Part shown: one piece after another, positions 11,358-22,732 of the stretch | How the letters are laid out: the number at the start of each line of letters is the position of its first letter | Position numbering within the stretch: the first letter of the stretch is position 1 | Assembly (NCBI GenBank): GCA_012932865.1 | Contig: SAXG01000018.1 | Span: forward strand, 310,001-374,000 | Direction: 5' to 3' | DNA: 64,000 bases | Origin: Amylostereum areolatum | Lineage: Eukaryota; Basidiomycota; Agaricomycetes; Russulales; Stereaceae | Position numbers and translations under genes: made by a program | The notes under the pieces: generated by a model | What the model was told of the DNA's origin: nothing | The model's input: only the letters and a program-made list of their open reading frames with translations | Database searches by the model: none

Positions 11358-11867
11358 GGTCACGGGCGAAGTGTTGGCGTGGTCGTCTGAGACGTCTGAG
11401 AGAACGTGGAAAACTGATCATTGAAGCTTGAAGGACCGGTATGTATATGGCAGAAAAGGATGCACAAGCACGCAAGATGTTGCAATGCAGCAATATAACC
11501 GGCCCTCCGTTGTGTTCCTGGAGAGGTTCGGGTTCATCTCGATTGTGAACGACTTATCTTTTCTGGACCTTGCTTGGACTAGTCGTCTTCTTCAGCCGTC
11601 GATGACGTGCTCCTGCATGTCTCGATATAGGGCACTATTCCAAGATTTTCAGGGCATGACCATGGTACTGCACACAACCACCCACAAAGGTCAGAATAAA
11701 CGCGAATGATGATCGTAAGACGCGACGAAACGTACTATACAGCGCTCGATATTCCCCTTCTAAATCCCGAAGCTCGTAGAATGATACATTGTTATAAGAT
11801 CGGCGGTCCGCGGTTCCCTCCCCGAGGCAGAATCTCTCTGAACCTCATCCGTCTGTCTCCGTACTCG
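11358..11867. other. intergenic between MFS and NMNAT
   Basis: This stretch holds the upstream region of the MFS gene and the 3' flank of the NMNAT gene. No further coding signal is seen. Confidence 0.5.
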
Positions 11868-13113
11868 CTATGATGAAGCAGTGTTGCTCGCCAAGCTCCC
11901 TCTCCAGGGACCACCCGCCTTCTCCTTGGACCCATCCTTCTCCTCGCGCTTCTCCTGCTGATGTTGACTAGAATTAGGGCCGTCGTCCTGGTACAGCCCG
12001 TTCTGCTCGATATAGTCGACGACGGGTGCGGGAGGAGGTACCGCACGGACAGCCCGCGACGGAGGAACAGCCGGACCTTGGTCGAGCTGACATCATTCTG
12101 GATAAGCTGCGGCACGAAAAAGATATTATGCCGCCATCGGGCAAGGGCTTCCGTTGCCTGGTCCATGTCCGATCCCGCGCGCTCGACGATGAACGTGCCG
12201 TACTTGCCCAGAATGTGGTCCAGCTGCGGCGGGGGTCAGAGCGCGGCAAGAGCGCGAAGCAGCGAAGGCTCTCACATCTCGTTCGGACCACACACCGGGT
12301 TCGGACATGGTACTGATGAGGTCCGAACCCGCGAGGAGCATGACATGCACCGGCCGCTGCTCGCCCGAGGGGGTCGTCACGCCACCCAGAACGTCGTTGA
12401 TCTCGTGCTCAAAATGGTCAAGCACGACGGCCGTCCGTTGGTACGACTGGAAGGCTTCCCAAGGGTCTACCATGAGCCATGTTGATGTTTGTTCGGTTGC
12501 GAGGGTGCACATGTTCACACTGCGACAAAGAATCAGGTCAGCACGGGTGCGCGATCGAACGGGGGAAGACAAGCGAGAAAACGAGCGCCTGCGCATGGGT
12601 AGATGGACCCGCGTCGAATGCCGACCAGATACGCCCACATTCAAGGTAGGAGTAAGGTGTCTCTACCGTCACGCGTCGATCTCACAGAGGAAGCATATAT
12701 CCTGCGCGTGATTAGGAGCCTAGAGGCCAAAACCAAGGCCTAACCGTTGCTTACTTGCGGAGACAAGCACGATGATTCCAACTCCCCGATAAGCTCGGAG
12801 AGCGTACGATAGGCCCACGAAAGTACAGACAAATGTGACTCACCGATGGTTGGCGCTGAGCAAGCCAGGGCTTTTTGTACTGGTCGCTGACGGGACTCAT
12901 GTACCCGCCCACGATCTCAAAGTCGGTGTTCTGGCGCACGTAATCCTTGGCCATCTCGAACATGCGCAGATGAAGGTAGGTAACCGGGCTGAAGGAGCCA
13001 CATGCAACTAGCACGATAGGTTGCTTTTCCGGGTACCGCTGGTCGAGAGAGAGGCGGTGTCGCGGAAAGGAATAGTTTGGGGGACTCGTGAACGATTGCT
13101 CCGGTGAAGCCAT
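11868..13113 (-). CDS. NMA1: nicotinamide/nicotinate mononucleotide adenylyltransferase (NMNAT)
   Basis: NMNAT transfers AMP from ATP to NMN or NaMN, the final common step of NAD synthesis. The first exon starts at the ATG at 13113 and contains the nucleotidyltransferase signature IVLVACGSFSPVTYLHLRMF, here with the GSFSP-x-H motif of eukaryotic NMNATs. It continues with FEIVGGYMSPVSDQYKK. Exon 2 has MCTLATEQTSTWLMVDPWEA and VHVMLLAGSDLISTM. Exon 3 has LDHILGKYGTFIVERAGSD and the ATP-binding ISSTKVR-type motif NDVSSTKVRLFLRRGLSVRY. The first intron is unusually long (about 320 nt). Two one-base frame breaks are apparent. One lies at 12866-12877, where PGLLSANHR is in another frame than YKK. 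The other is at the G-run 12024-12026, where VVDYIEQNGLYQDD follows LLPHP in another frame. Both look technical. The last residues are a charged tail ending at the stop 11868-11870. Confidence 0.9.
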
Positions 13114-13750
13114 GATCTCTCTCGTCGTGTGGTGGGGTGGGGACGAGGCGGGGACGGCGGCGGGCGGTGCTGCGGTAGCAGCCAAGTGTGGTAGGAGAAG
13201 ACTGTGGGGATAAATAGGCGAAAATGAGTAGGGACGAGAGGAACTTGAAGAGCGAATGATACACCACCAGGCGATCCCTCAGCTTCATTCCGATATCACG
13301 CCCCTGAGTTTGAAGTTGGTGTGCCGATGGATGGAATCCAAAAATGTCAAGCGGATATCACGCTCAACGAATTCCCTTGGGCCCGAAGCTGAGGTTCTTT
13401 GGATTCAATCCAATAATCTTACTAAGCTCATCAAGAATCGCTCGGCGGGTTGCTGGCTTAAATCGTGCTTATTGCGATCTTATCCTGATGTAGAAGGAAG
13501 AAAATCATGATATTTTCATTTGATAACTACAGAGTATATGGGGGCTGCTACGGGATATATGGAGAGGGATGACAGGTGAGAGAGGGTTACCTGGGATGCC
13601 AACAAAGCAGGTGGACCAGACGGAGACCGAGATAAGACCAGGGAACCCAGTGAGCCAGGGGACAGAGAGCCAGGACCAGAGAGGAGCGCGAGCGGGACCA
13701 AGATCGCGAGCGAGGACCAAGACCGCAAGCAAAAATCGAGAGACCGAGAG
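13114..13750. other. intergenic, purine-rich on the plus strand
   Basis: This is the upstream region of NMNAT followed by a purine-rich, degenerate repetitive stretch (about 13580-13750) made of variants of GAGACCAGGGA-like units. No gene is supported. Confidence 0.4.
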
Positions 13751-13751
13751 T

Positions 13752-13810
13752 AAAGTTCAAGACCACGAGCAAAGTTCAAGACCAGGAGTAAAGTTCAAGG
13801 CCGCGAGCGA
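13752..13810 (+). repeat. 19-bp tandem repeat, three units
   Basis: The core AAAGTTCAAG begins at 13752, 13771 and 13790, giving a 19-bp period with the unit AAAGTTCAAGACCACGAGC and close variants. It sits within a longer purine-rich degenerate region. Confidence 0.7.
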
Positions 13811-13913
13811 AGGTGAGGACGACTGCCAGCGACAACAAGAGGGGCGCCGGAGCATGTGCAAATCCTGAATGCTGTCGCGAGGGCAGGTGGGCGGTAAGTG
13901 AATAGAACACGCA

Positions 13914-14299
13914 CCATGGTCCAGACTCTGGATGATGCCCACATGAGAGTGTCGAAGGGAGAGTCCATACCCAACCCTTCGTACATCCACGGAAACCCTG
14001 ACGCGCCGTCCAAATCTCGGTACGTCGGAGTCGCCCATTACAGATGAGGGGTTATGGCCAGGTGAAGGACGGGGAGAAGAGAAGGACGTGGTGAGAGGAA
14101 ACAAGGAGTCGAGGATGACTTGGCGCGACGACGAAAATGAATACTGCTTACATAACCCGCGCTCGTCGCCGTCCATCGAGGACTCTGTGGGGATTGAAAC
14201 TGAGAGGACAACCTGTACTCACGCTGACTTGGGCGCGAAGCCGACTTTCTCGCAACGGATAATCGGAATGGCGCCGAGATTGAGGGGGTTGGATTGAAG
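13914..14299 (-). other. coding-like exons, unrecognised
   Basis: On the minus strand two stretches look like exons. The first, 14223-14299, follows an AG acceptor, reads NPLNLGAIPIIRCEKVGFAP and ends at a GTGAGT donor. The second, about 13914-14037, reads GASGFPWMYEGLGMDSPFD and DTLMWASSRVWTM before a GTGCGT donor. A following stretch encodes a hydrophobic run (APLLLSLAVVLTFARGL) and enters the tandem repeat. I do not recognise the protein and could not join these parts into one open frame with a start. It may be a gene remnant or a gene with sequence errors. Confidence 0.25.
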
Positions 14300-16696
14300 C
14301 TGACACGATGCTAGCGTGAACCCTTGGTCACGCCATCAGACTCATCCGAATGGCCCCGCATAGAGTCATGCTGAGGCAACTGCTGGTGGTGTAGCCATCT
14401 CGCGTGATCACCGTCTTGGTGGTCACCTGACTTCATCGTCATTTCTTTCCCACGCTTGATGACTCGCGTCCCACCCACACGGCGTGTTTTCCTATTCGTC
14501 CGCCTCTGGACCTGCGTCGCCCTCGTCGAAGTCGAACCCACATCTCCTCCTTTCCACTTCACATCTCCTCAGATCTCCTTCTGTCCCTCACTCATCCACT
14601 CGTTTCCGACAGATTCACCAAGGCGTGTTCGGGCTTTTTCTATGCTCGTTGACCGTGAATTGCCCTGTTCTGTTGCGTCTCAGTCCGTTTATACGTGTCA
14701 GCGTCACCTCGGCCTTCGGACAATGCTAGCCCATACAGTCCTCCCGGTTCGGCCTTGTCTTAAGAGAGCTCCGCCCCCTTAGGAATGGATGGGTAAAAAC
14801 GGACGAGGTGGAAATCGTCGCGACTCTCACCGACTAAAACTAGCCCTCTCACCTACTTGTCATCATTACCCAGCGCGCCCCGCTCCAACTCCGTCACGGC
14901 TGAAACGATACCTGCCTATCAATACATTCCGCGGTCCAGCTGACGCTCCGACAAAGAATGCTCAGTCATCTCTGGCGCCAGACCTACCCATTTTTATAGG
15001 ACGAGCACCGCACGCGCCAGCATTGCACATGCCCGACTCTCACACGACCCAGCACATTCATGGCTCGGAACTCACGGACGGTACTGGCCAGGCCAACTTT
15101 ATCCTCACCGCGGCCGTAACTCGTCCCAGCGTCCCAATCTGGATTCCTTCCAACTACAACTCACCTTTTTATCAAATTTATGGTAGCAAAGACGGTTCGA
15201 CCCCGTGCCAAGTCCAGACATCCCGACAAATAGGATGCACAACAGTCCTTCTCCGTCGCGGGAGGCTGTTCGTCGCAGAAGGGCTGTTGTAGTATGCGCC
15301 ACCCATGGACTCATCAACGACCCAAAGAGACTCGATGCAACCGTTACTTGGCAGCAACCTGTAGGCCCCTTCTCTCATCTGCGTCTACTTACCCCACACT
15401 TCGACTTCGCCCGTTGTCCTTCACTCCACCCGCGAACCTTGACTGGCAGCCCATTCATCCCCGACAACAGTCTTGCACGACGACCCCACCAGGGCCCACC
15501 CTGACCCCACCCTTCGACTTCGCCCCCATCCTTCTTACTCCGCGTAACCATACACGCCCCCGGCCTCGCGTAGTCCTACCGCGAATCAAACCGCGCCCTC
15601 CGCATCCGACGATCCCTTGGTCAAATATTTTCCCCCTTCTCTCCTGTCACCCCTTCACGAAAAATAATAACGGCAATAATCAGACGTCGCATCACACGCG
15701 GTAGGGACCCACCGTTTCCCTCTTAACCGAGCCGACGGTGACCGGAATTCCGAGCGAAAATGAGGAGAGGGGGAGGTTATGCTGATTCGACCAACGACCA
15801 CAGCTGCACGTAAACAAACAAACGTCCACGGCAATTCTAAAAACGGGGGAGGGTAGGTGAAGGGGATAATAAAAGGAGGCATAAACAAGCGAGCGTGTCC
15901 GATGAAACGAGCGAAAGGGACGTCCCGCTTCCGCACAACCACACCCATACATAAAAACAAGCGATCCCTCCTCCCTGCACCGCACCGCCGAATACAAAAG
16001 AAATAAATCAACACGACGCCGCGCCGACACCGCCGCGCGCGCCATCTACGAAGCGAGGTTACAAGACGAGACAGACAACGAGAACGCGAGGCGAAGGCGA
16101 GGCACATAGTCGACACTGATTCGAGGGAGAGGGCGGAACGAGGACCGAAGGGGGAGAGGGGATCGCATATGTAAAGGGGGGGGGGCATACGAGAGCAAGG
16201 ACAGATAATACGGGGCCATGGGGGAGGTTTACGAGGCTGAAGCTATGAGGATAATGTTATGTATGTAGGGGGTTGCGTATATATGTACGATGCGTGCACC
16301 AAAGCCCAAGGATTCGACAAAATATACACAAAAGAAAGACGGTAAACTATTAACCTTCCATGCAAAAAGGGGGCAGGCGCCAAAGGAGAGAGGCGCATGG
16401 ACAGTTGGGTGGGGCGTGATGTACAAAAATGGGGGTATGTGTGTATTCAAAGATTCCGGGATTGGATGGTGATGAGGGGGGTTGGTTATAGCAAAGCAAG
16501 ATAATAACGCTGGACGAGGGAACGAGCAGACCGAAATAGGATAGGTATATAGCGAGGATCGAGGGGTAACATATCAGACAGCGCGGCGGGGGCCCAGGAC
16601 CAGTGGGGCGCGGCGATAGGGATTTTAATGGCAACAGAGGGTGAGATGGAGAGAGAAGGAAAGAGAGACAACGCCAGACAGCACGCCCGCGGACGG
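14300..16696. other. long gene-poor stretch
   Basis: The region is pyrimidine-rich at 15300-15620 and contains poly-G/poly-A patches at 16150-16240. Open frames here are compositionally biased and overlap in several frames, with no motif. The part next to 16697 is probably the 3' untranslated region of the bZIP gene. Confidence 0.4.
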
Positions 16697-18408
16697 CTAG
16701 CAGAGTTCAACCTCCCACTCGCCTCCGTCGGCAGTGCCAGCGGCCGGCATGCTCTTCAACGCGATGCGCACGCGTCGTTTGCCGAACGCGGTATTGATAT
16801 TCGACTCGGTCGGGATACCCATGAGCATCGCAGGGTCCATGCCGTACGGGAGCTCGGGCATAGGCATGCCCACGCCCAGGAACGGATCCGCCTCGAACTG
16901 CGGCGGTGCCGGGTGCGCGGGATGTGCGTGCGTCGGCTGGGTGTGCGAAGGGTAATGCGACGGCATGTTGATGTTCCAGGCAGATGGGTCGTCGAACGAG
17001 CCATACTGCGAGGGCGGCATGGACATGGAACCGAAGGACGAGGACGGGGACGGAGGCGTCGAGGTGGACGGGTGGTGGATGCGGACGCGAATCTTGCCGT
17101 TCTCAGAGGGTTCAGCATCAAAGGAGATGTCGAGCCCCCCAAGACCGAGCGCGGTCGCATCACTATCCACGAACGCGAGCTTGCGGGACGCCGCGTTACC
17201 CTGGGAGGTGGCCCGGTCGAGATCCATCGCGGTGGACGACATGCGCCAATCGTGTTCCGTGGGCAGGTACGAGTTGAAGTCAAATTTGGACGGGTTGAAA
17301 GGGTGGCTGTGAACGTTCGAGATGGGGAAGGAGCCGGTCATGGGCAACGCGGGATGGGACTGGGCGGACATGGAGAAGATGGAAGGCAGTGCACAAAGCA
17401 GGACCTATGGAAGAAAGGGTTCATGATCGTGGTCGCCCATCTCTGATTGGGGGGCTTACCAAAAGGCTGAGGCTCGCGCTGGTCTTCTCGGATTTGTGCT
17501 GGGACACAAAAGACATGGGCCTGGTCGGGGATGTCGGTAGACGGGACTCCGCAGACTCAACCTTGACTGCGGTTGGGCGGCGAGAAAGCTGGGAACTAAG
17601 CTGACGCTCGCGCTCCTCGGCAGCGGCGAGTTGCGTTCGAAGCTGCTCTATCTCCGACAGCATCTGTACCTCCTCCTGCGGGGTAGGCGCAGCCTGTGCG
17701 ATGGCCTGCAGGCGAGCGTTCTCCTGTTCCAGCTCGGCTACGCGTCTGCACGAGGCAATGAGTCGGGGAAATCAGCGAAAAAAAACGAGGCGGGACGTAC
17801 ATTTCCATGCTCTCAAACTCCTCGCGTTTTCTCTGGCGACTGAGGAAGGCGGCGGCACGATTCTTGACGAGCCTCGCCTCGCGCTTGCTAAGACCAGAGA
17901 CATCGGGAGGAATGAAGTCCTTTGTACTGATGCGCTCTGCGGAGGCGCGGGGCTTCTTGGAAGCGCTCGCGCAAGAAGGCGTCGGACTAGGTGGGCGTTT
18001 GAGGGCCGAAGAAGCGGGCAGGGTGGCATAGCGGTGGGCAAGCTGAGGATGGGGAGAAACCGGAGAGGGCGGGGTATCCGGTGCGGGCGGGATCTCGAAG
18101 ACCTGATGGGTGGGGAGGCAGAGCTGACTGTCCTGGTCGGAGGAGTAGTCCGGGGTCATGCGCATCTTGAGCATACGTTCTGCAGGGACGGGAGAGCCGG
18201 TCGCGGCGGAGGAAGTTGAGTAGGGCGGGGAAGGAGCCTGGGAGTCAGAGTACTGGTGGTAGTTGAAGGGGAAGGAGTCCATCTGAGTGGGGGAGTAGAA
18301 GGGTTGCTGATCCCAAGAGCAGTCGGATACGGGGGAGGTGAGGGGAGCGTCGCTCGCGATGAGAGCGGACATGGAGAGGATGAGGGACGGACGTTCGGGG
18401 GAAAACAT
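16697..18408 (-). CDS. bZIP transcription factor with a possible membrane segment
   Basis: Three exons join cleanly. The N-terminal part is Ser/Pro-rich. The basic region GLSKREARLVKNRAAAFLSR continues QRKREEFE and fits the bZIP signature N-x7-R. After an intron (GTACGT...GTGCAG) comes the zipper RVAELEQENARLQAIAQ, a second coiled part and a Ser-rich linker. The next splice creates a hydrophobic run, LSLLVLLCALPSIFSM, followed by a roughly 220-residue C-terminal domain ending EWEVELC. The protein presumably binds DNA as a dimer; the target genes are unknown. The hydrophobic run resembles the layout of ER-tethered ATF6/CREB3-type factors, but tethering is only inferred. Two in-frame ATGs exist at 18408 and 18372. 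A TATAAA box lies only 10 bp upstream of the first, which makes 18372 the more likely start. Confidence 0.82.
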
Positions 18409-18417
18409 TAGAGAGAA

Positions 18418-18423
18418 TTTATA
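18418..18423 (-). promoter_or_regulatory. TATA box of the bZIP gene
   Basis: On the coding (minus) strand the sequence CCTATAAATTCTCTC contains TATAAA. Its spacing argues for use of the downstream ATG at 18372. Confidence 0.4.
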
Positions 18424-18758
18424 GGAAAAGTCTAAGGGGGGAACGTTGAGCGGAGGAGAAAAACCAAAAGCTGGTCGAAATCGAAAAGAGCAGGTGGTCG
18501 TCGTCCAGAAAGAAGCAACCGCCCTTCCCCTTTGAAAAAATCCGCTCTCTCCCTTCCTTCCAATTCGATCATCCCACGCTCCCCCGCCGCCCCGCCAGGC
18601 CCCGCCCCGCCCCGTCCCGCCCCCCCACTCCCCCGCTCCCTCGCCGTCGCTCTCGTCCTCCTCCTCATCGTCTTCGTCGTTCCCCGCGTCCTCCTCAACC
18701 CCATCTCTCGCTCTCGGCCACTTTCCATCTCCCGCCGAAGTCACGCCGATCCCCCGAC

Positions 18759-19950
18759 AATGTCCAACCTCGCCTTTTCCGGTACCCGCTCCTCCACGCC
18801 TGACCCCCACAGGCACTCCCTTTTCGTTGATTCCTCCTCCTCCTGCCCCGCTCGCGGGCCAAACCTCGGACCTTCCCTCGCTATCATATCTAGCGAACGC
18901 TCGTGTTCCCTCTCCGGCCCGCTCCTTCTCTCTCCCTCGTCCAGGTGCACTCATCCCAGGTACCTCTCCTACTACTCCCCCACGGACTTGTCCAAACTCT
19001 CTTCTTAATTCCCCCGCCTCCATAACGTACCTCCATGCCCTTCCGATGGCGCGTGCCCGAGCCCAAATGAATTCTTCCTTGCCCCCTTCGTCCGTACACC
19101 CTCGCAACATCTTTTCGATCCCACTCCACCTGTGAATTCTCCATCCTCGCGGTATTCCTCGACGTCCAACCTCCGCGCTTTTCACTTTGACGCCCACCGG
19201 CCCTGCGCCGCGTGCACCCATAGCACGTTCCGCTCCACAAAGCCCAATAATAACATCCCTTCGTCCGAGTCCTCCGAGCGCGAGCGCCCCCCTCGCGATA
19301 AGCCAACTCGCGCTTTGCTCATCCCATCTGAGCTTCACGACCCCACGGGGCCATTCTCTACCTTCCTCAACAGGCAAAACCCGCGTAATTTTGTCGTCGT
19401 CGCGGCGGCGGCAACAGTGCAGAGTCTGCAGACATATCCTCGGACACGCGTTCCCAGATTCGCGAAGATCGTCGGAAGATTCAGAAGATCGCTCCCGGTT
19501 CGAGAGGCTCACGCGTTGGGGTTGGGCACAAAGACGAAGAGCTCCAACGAGGCTCGTATCGCGCGTTCTACCCCGCAACGCCACTGGACTCCACAATGAA
19601 CGACCACGAGGCTCGCGTTGGGCCACTCTACCCACCATAAAATCACCAATGAACTCAACATCTCGCATCGAGAGCGCCCTCAGGCGATTTACACGCCCTC
19701 GGGCTCTTTCCTCACCTCCCGAGTCCCGATCTCACATCCTCGGACGCCCAGCCCAAGCCCGATACGACCTACACACTTTAACCCATCCGAGCCTTCACGG
19801 GCCTCCGGCGACGCGACAACGCGCCCCCATCGTCAAGAAAACCTTCGACTATGAACACCCCCACGCGCCTGACAGAAGACGTCATGCGAGCGTCCGCGGC
19901 TCGAAGCAGTCGCCTCGCGCCTCGAGGCTGGTAAGCACCGGTTGCATACT
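18759..19950 (+). other. coding-like Ser/Pro-rich stretch broken into several frames
   Basis: An ATG at 18759 starts MSNLAFSGTRSSTPDPHRHS. Further plus-strand pieces look like coding sequence but lie in different frames: SPARSFSLPRPGALIPGTS at about 18920, FDPTPPVNSPSSRYSSTSNL at about 19110, SSDTRSQIREDRRKIQKIA then RVGPLYPP at about 19435-19640, IYTPSGSFLTSRVPISHP at about 19690, and TPTRLTEDVMRASAARSSRL at about 19855 before a GTAAGC donor. No set of GT-AG introns joins them well. This could be one disordered, low-complexity protein gene with several indel errors, or a decayed gene. I do not recognise a domain. Confidence 0.3.
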
Positions 19951-22080
19951 ATCGCTGTTGCATTCCCGATTCCGTCGAACCGTCGACGTCTGCTGCCCCT
20001 CCCCATCTCACGTAAAGGCTGATTTTGTTCCGCACGCCGCAAGATAGGTTGCCGATCGTGAGGCGCATTTTCTCTTTTTCATCTGCGCCGATGAACCTAG
20101 ATACGAGCAATCGATATCGCGTTTGGAGAGTACACGATCAGTGCTGCCATGGCCATGACGTTCTCGTTTCATTCTTCTGATGAGTCGTTAATCCTGTGGG
20201 TGAGGTCCTGTGGCCGAGGGTGTTATGTTTGTAGAGTACCCTTGGATATGCATCGTTTGCTTGGACGTCAGATGGTCGTACCATCCTGAGGGCAAGACCA
20301 AAATTTCAGGACCTCCCCCACCTCGAAACAGAAACCAACACAGCGCTCCGCCCTTCGAACCCGCGGGCATAGCGCGGTCGACTCCCTCTTCTCATTATCT
20401 CTATCTCCTCTCTCGTCACATTCTGCTCTCCTTGCACGCGGCCGTACATTGGTAGCAGGCGGTATGCGCGGTCACCTGCATTTGGGAATGTCGCGGTCAT
20501 CGTGCGTGCAAACGTCCTAAGACATTCGTCCCCCCCGATGCCGCAAAGCCGCCCGATAGCCCCGTGCGCAAACTAAAAATCGACCATGCCCGAACGAACG
20601 AACAGAGGGAAAAAACCCGTACTTCCATCCCCAATCGTAAGACAACAGTCTCGCAACTCGTGCCCTCTTCAATGACGATCCACCGCCCCGCGCAAAGTCG
20701 ACCTGGCGCGAATACACAGGAACGAAACTTTGTTCCGCCTGCTCAGCCACGCGTGCACCCCAACTGCACCCGTCCCTCCAAAAACATCCTCTGCTCCGAT
20801 TTCACCGCGCGGGGGCGCTCTGAGGAGAGCACGAGAGCGTCCATGCTCGCCCCGCCCGCGTTCTCCTAACTCGCTCGGAGAAATGGCGTTTCGCGCGAAC
20901 GCCAAAGGTGGACGCATCCTCCCTCGGTGTGTGGACCAGGCGGAGATGGCGGCGTACGTGAAACAATCCTCGAAGGTCAGTTGACGAGGACAATGACGCG
21001 GCCCGGCGGGTTCCTTGCGCTAAAGTACGCCTCAACCTGTTTGGGACGTTGGAACACGCGGGCATGCAGCGGCAGGGGGGGAGGTTGAGTTGCTGATATG
21101 TTGAGAAGGAAAGGTGGAGTGGAGGTCAGAGAAGAGAGGTGCGCACGTCGGTGGTGAGTTGACTGGAAAAGGCGCAGATAAGTTCACTAGGGATGGAAGG
21201 ACGGCCTCGTGGAGCTTGGATTGTATGCCATTTCTCGGGGGGCGGGGGAACGTAGCAAGTCGCCGTCGACTCCCCAAGGCTCTGGAAAACCCCCCTTCAA
21301 AACCCTTAATTAGCTGATAACGTAGCAGATTTGCAGATTTGGCAATTAGAGAAACCCCCCCTTCTCACTAAGCTATTCAGTTGCGCCATTTTGCGCAAAC
21401 CTTGCAACAACAGCCATGCAAAAGTTTGCTTGGGCCTGCTCAAGCATCCTGCGGGCCTGTGCTGGTCGCCCATCGCCCCGTCGCGACACCCGCTTCCAAT
21501 ATTGTGTGCTCCCCATACCGTGTTCCTCTGTTCAGAAATAAAATGCATTGCAAAACTACGACTACGAGTACACTGTGTATTGTATAACAATGCCTCATGC
21601 AAGCGAGAAAGTGCTGGCAGCGTACGATATCCCACTAGACATATCTACCTCATGATGCACTGGTCACAATCCCCACATTGAGACACAACAACGGAAGGAA
21701 AGAGTGAATGCTTCAATGGGAGGGACAGAGGACTACAGTAACAAGGGCCAAAGAGTGCAAGGACACATACACACACCTCCGTGACACGTCAACGACGGCC
21801 GTTCAACCGTCAGACCAACTCCCTCACGATGTCCCCTCACAATGTCCAAAAGACCCTTGTCCTAACTTGCGAGACGTCGGAAGTGTGCAGCATTGATGAG
21901 GATTCCGGTGTCAAAGGAAGAGAGGAGAAAGCGCAAAAGAGGAGGGCGTCGAGTGACGCGACAGCGGTGATGGTGGAGAGAAACAAAAAAAAATGCGAAG
22001 TCGAAAGTTCGCTGTGCACGCTGGCAGGGGTTATTGCGAGCACGTGATGCTCGGACGGTCGTCAGAGCATCCAACGCGAC
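19951..22080. other. gene-poor stretch
   Basis: No supportable gene is seen. A minus-strand tail at about 20983-21075 reads like a last exon (KQVEAYFSARNPPGRVIVLV then stop), but no upstream exons were found. The remainder has mixed composition with no repeats that I could detect. Confidence 0.35.
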
Positions 22081-22102
22081 CGTGAGAAGTCCTGAAGGCT
22101 GT

Positions 22103-22166
22103 CGAACCCCAGTGAAAACCGGCGTGAAGGATTTGGGACGCGGCGGGAGCTTTTTGGATGCCAAGA
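22103..22166 (+). repeat. inverted repeat, left copy
   Basis: The stretch from CGAACCCCAGTGAAAACC through GGATGCCAAGA reappears as its reverse complement at about 23814-23877, with roughly eight to ten differences over some 64 bp. The left copy is preceded by a unit CGTGAGAAGTCCTGAAGGC that also recurs to the right of the other arm. Confidence 0.75.
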
Positions 22167-22732
22167 CCGAGGAGTGCTAAAAAGTGAAGGATTTTGACTG
22201 TCTTCGAAGTCGTTGTAGATTACGTTATACGTCGCCTACTTTCTCGCAGTGGGAAGCACTTCGGAAACCACGTCAGAAGTTACTCAAGTCAATCGCGATA
22301 TAAGGAGACTGAAGTTCATTGAAGCTCTCAAGATTCCGCTTTTCTCAACGCAACGAGGTCTTCCTTGCAAACAACTTCGTGAGAACGAAACATTGTCAAC
22401 TTGTAGGCTTACATAAGTTCTCCAGCGACGCTCGGAGTCGCGAGTTGCAACTTGCGTCTTGCGACCAAACTTTGACTTAGTGTTTTTGTGTGAAGTTCCC
22501 CCAGCTCTACCACCCCATCCCTCTCATTGGCACCGTCCTTCTGATCACTTTCTACATTCACCCTTATCTTCTATGCCCCTCCGTTCCCAATCTATCCAAT
22601 TCAAGTCCTGCACCGAGCAGCCAACATGCTACACGTTGTCTTCAGTGCTCCCCACGACGACTCGTATGCGCCTCAAGCCTGAATCACAACATGCCTTAGT
22701 ATTTGGCCACACTTCGGCGCATAGATTCCCAG

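Noticed and set aside
15655..16188. 177-codon minus-strand frame
   Set aside because: Low-complexity Arg/Cys-rich reading in the probable 3' flank of the bZIP gene.
17596..19668. 690-codon open frame on the minus strand
   Set aside because: Only its 3' part (from 18408 or 18372 down) is the bZIP gene. The upstream half is GC-biased with no motif, lies beyond a TATA box, and opposes a plus-strand coding-like region.
20983..21075. Minus-strand tail that looks like a last exon of an oxidoreductase-like protein
   Set aside because: Only about 30 residues; no upstream exons could be joined, so a gene call is not supported.
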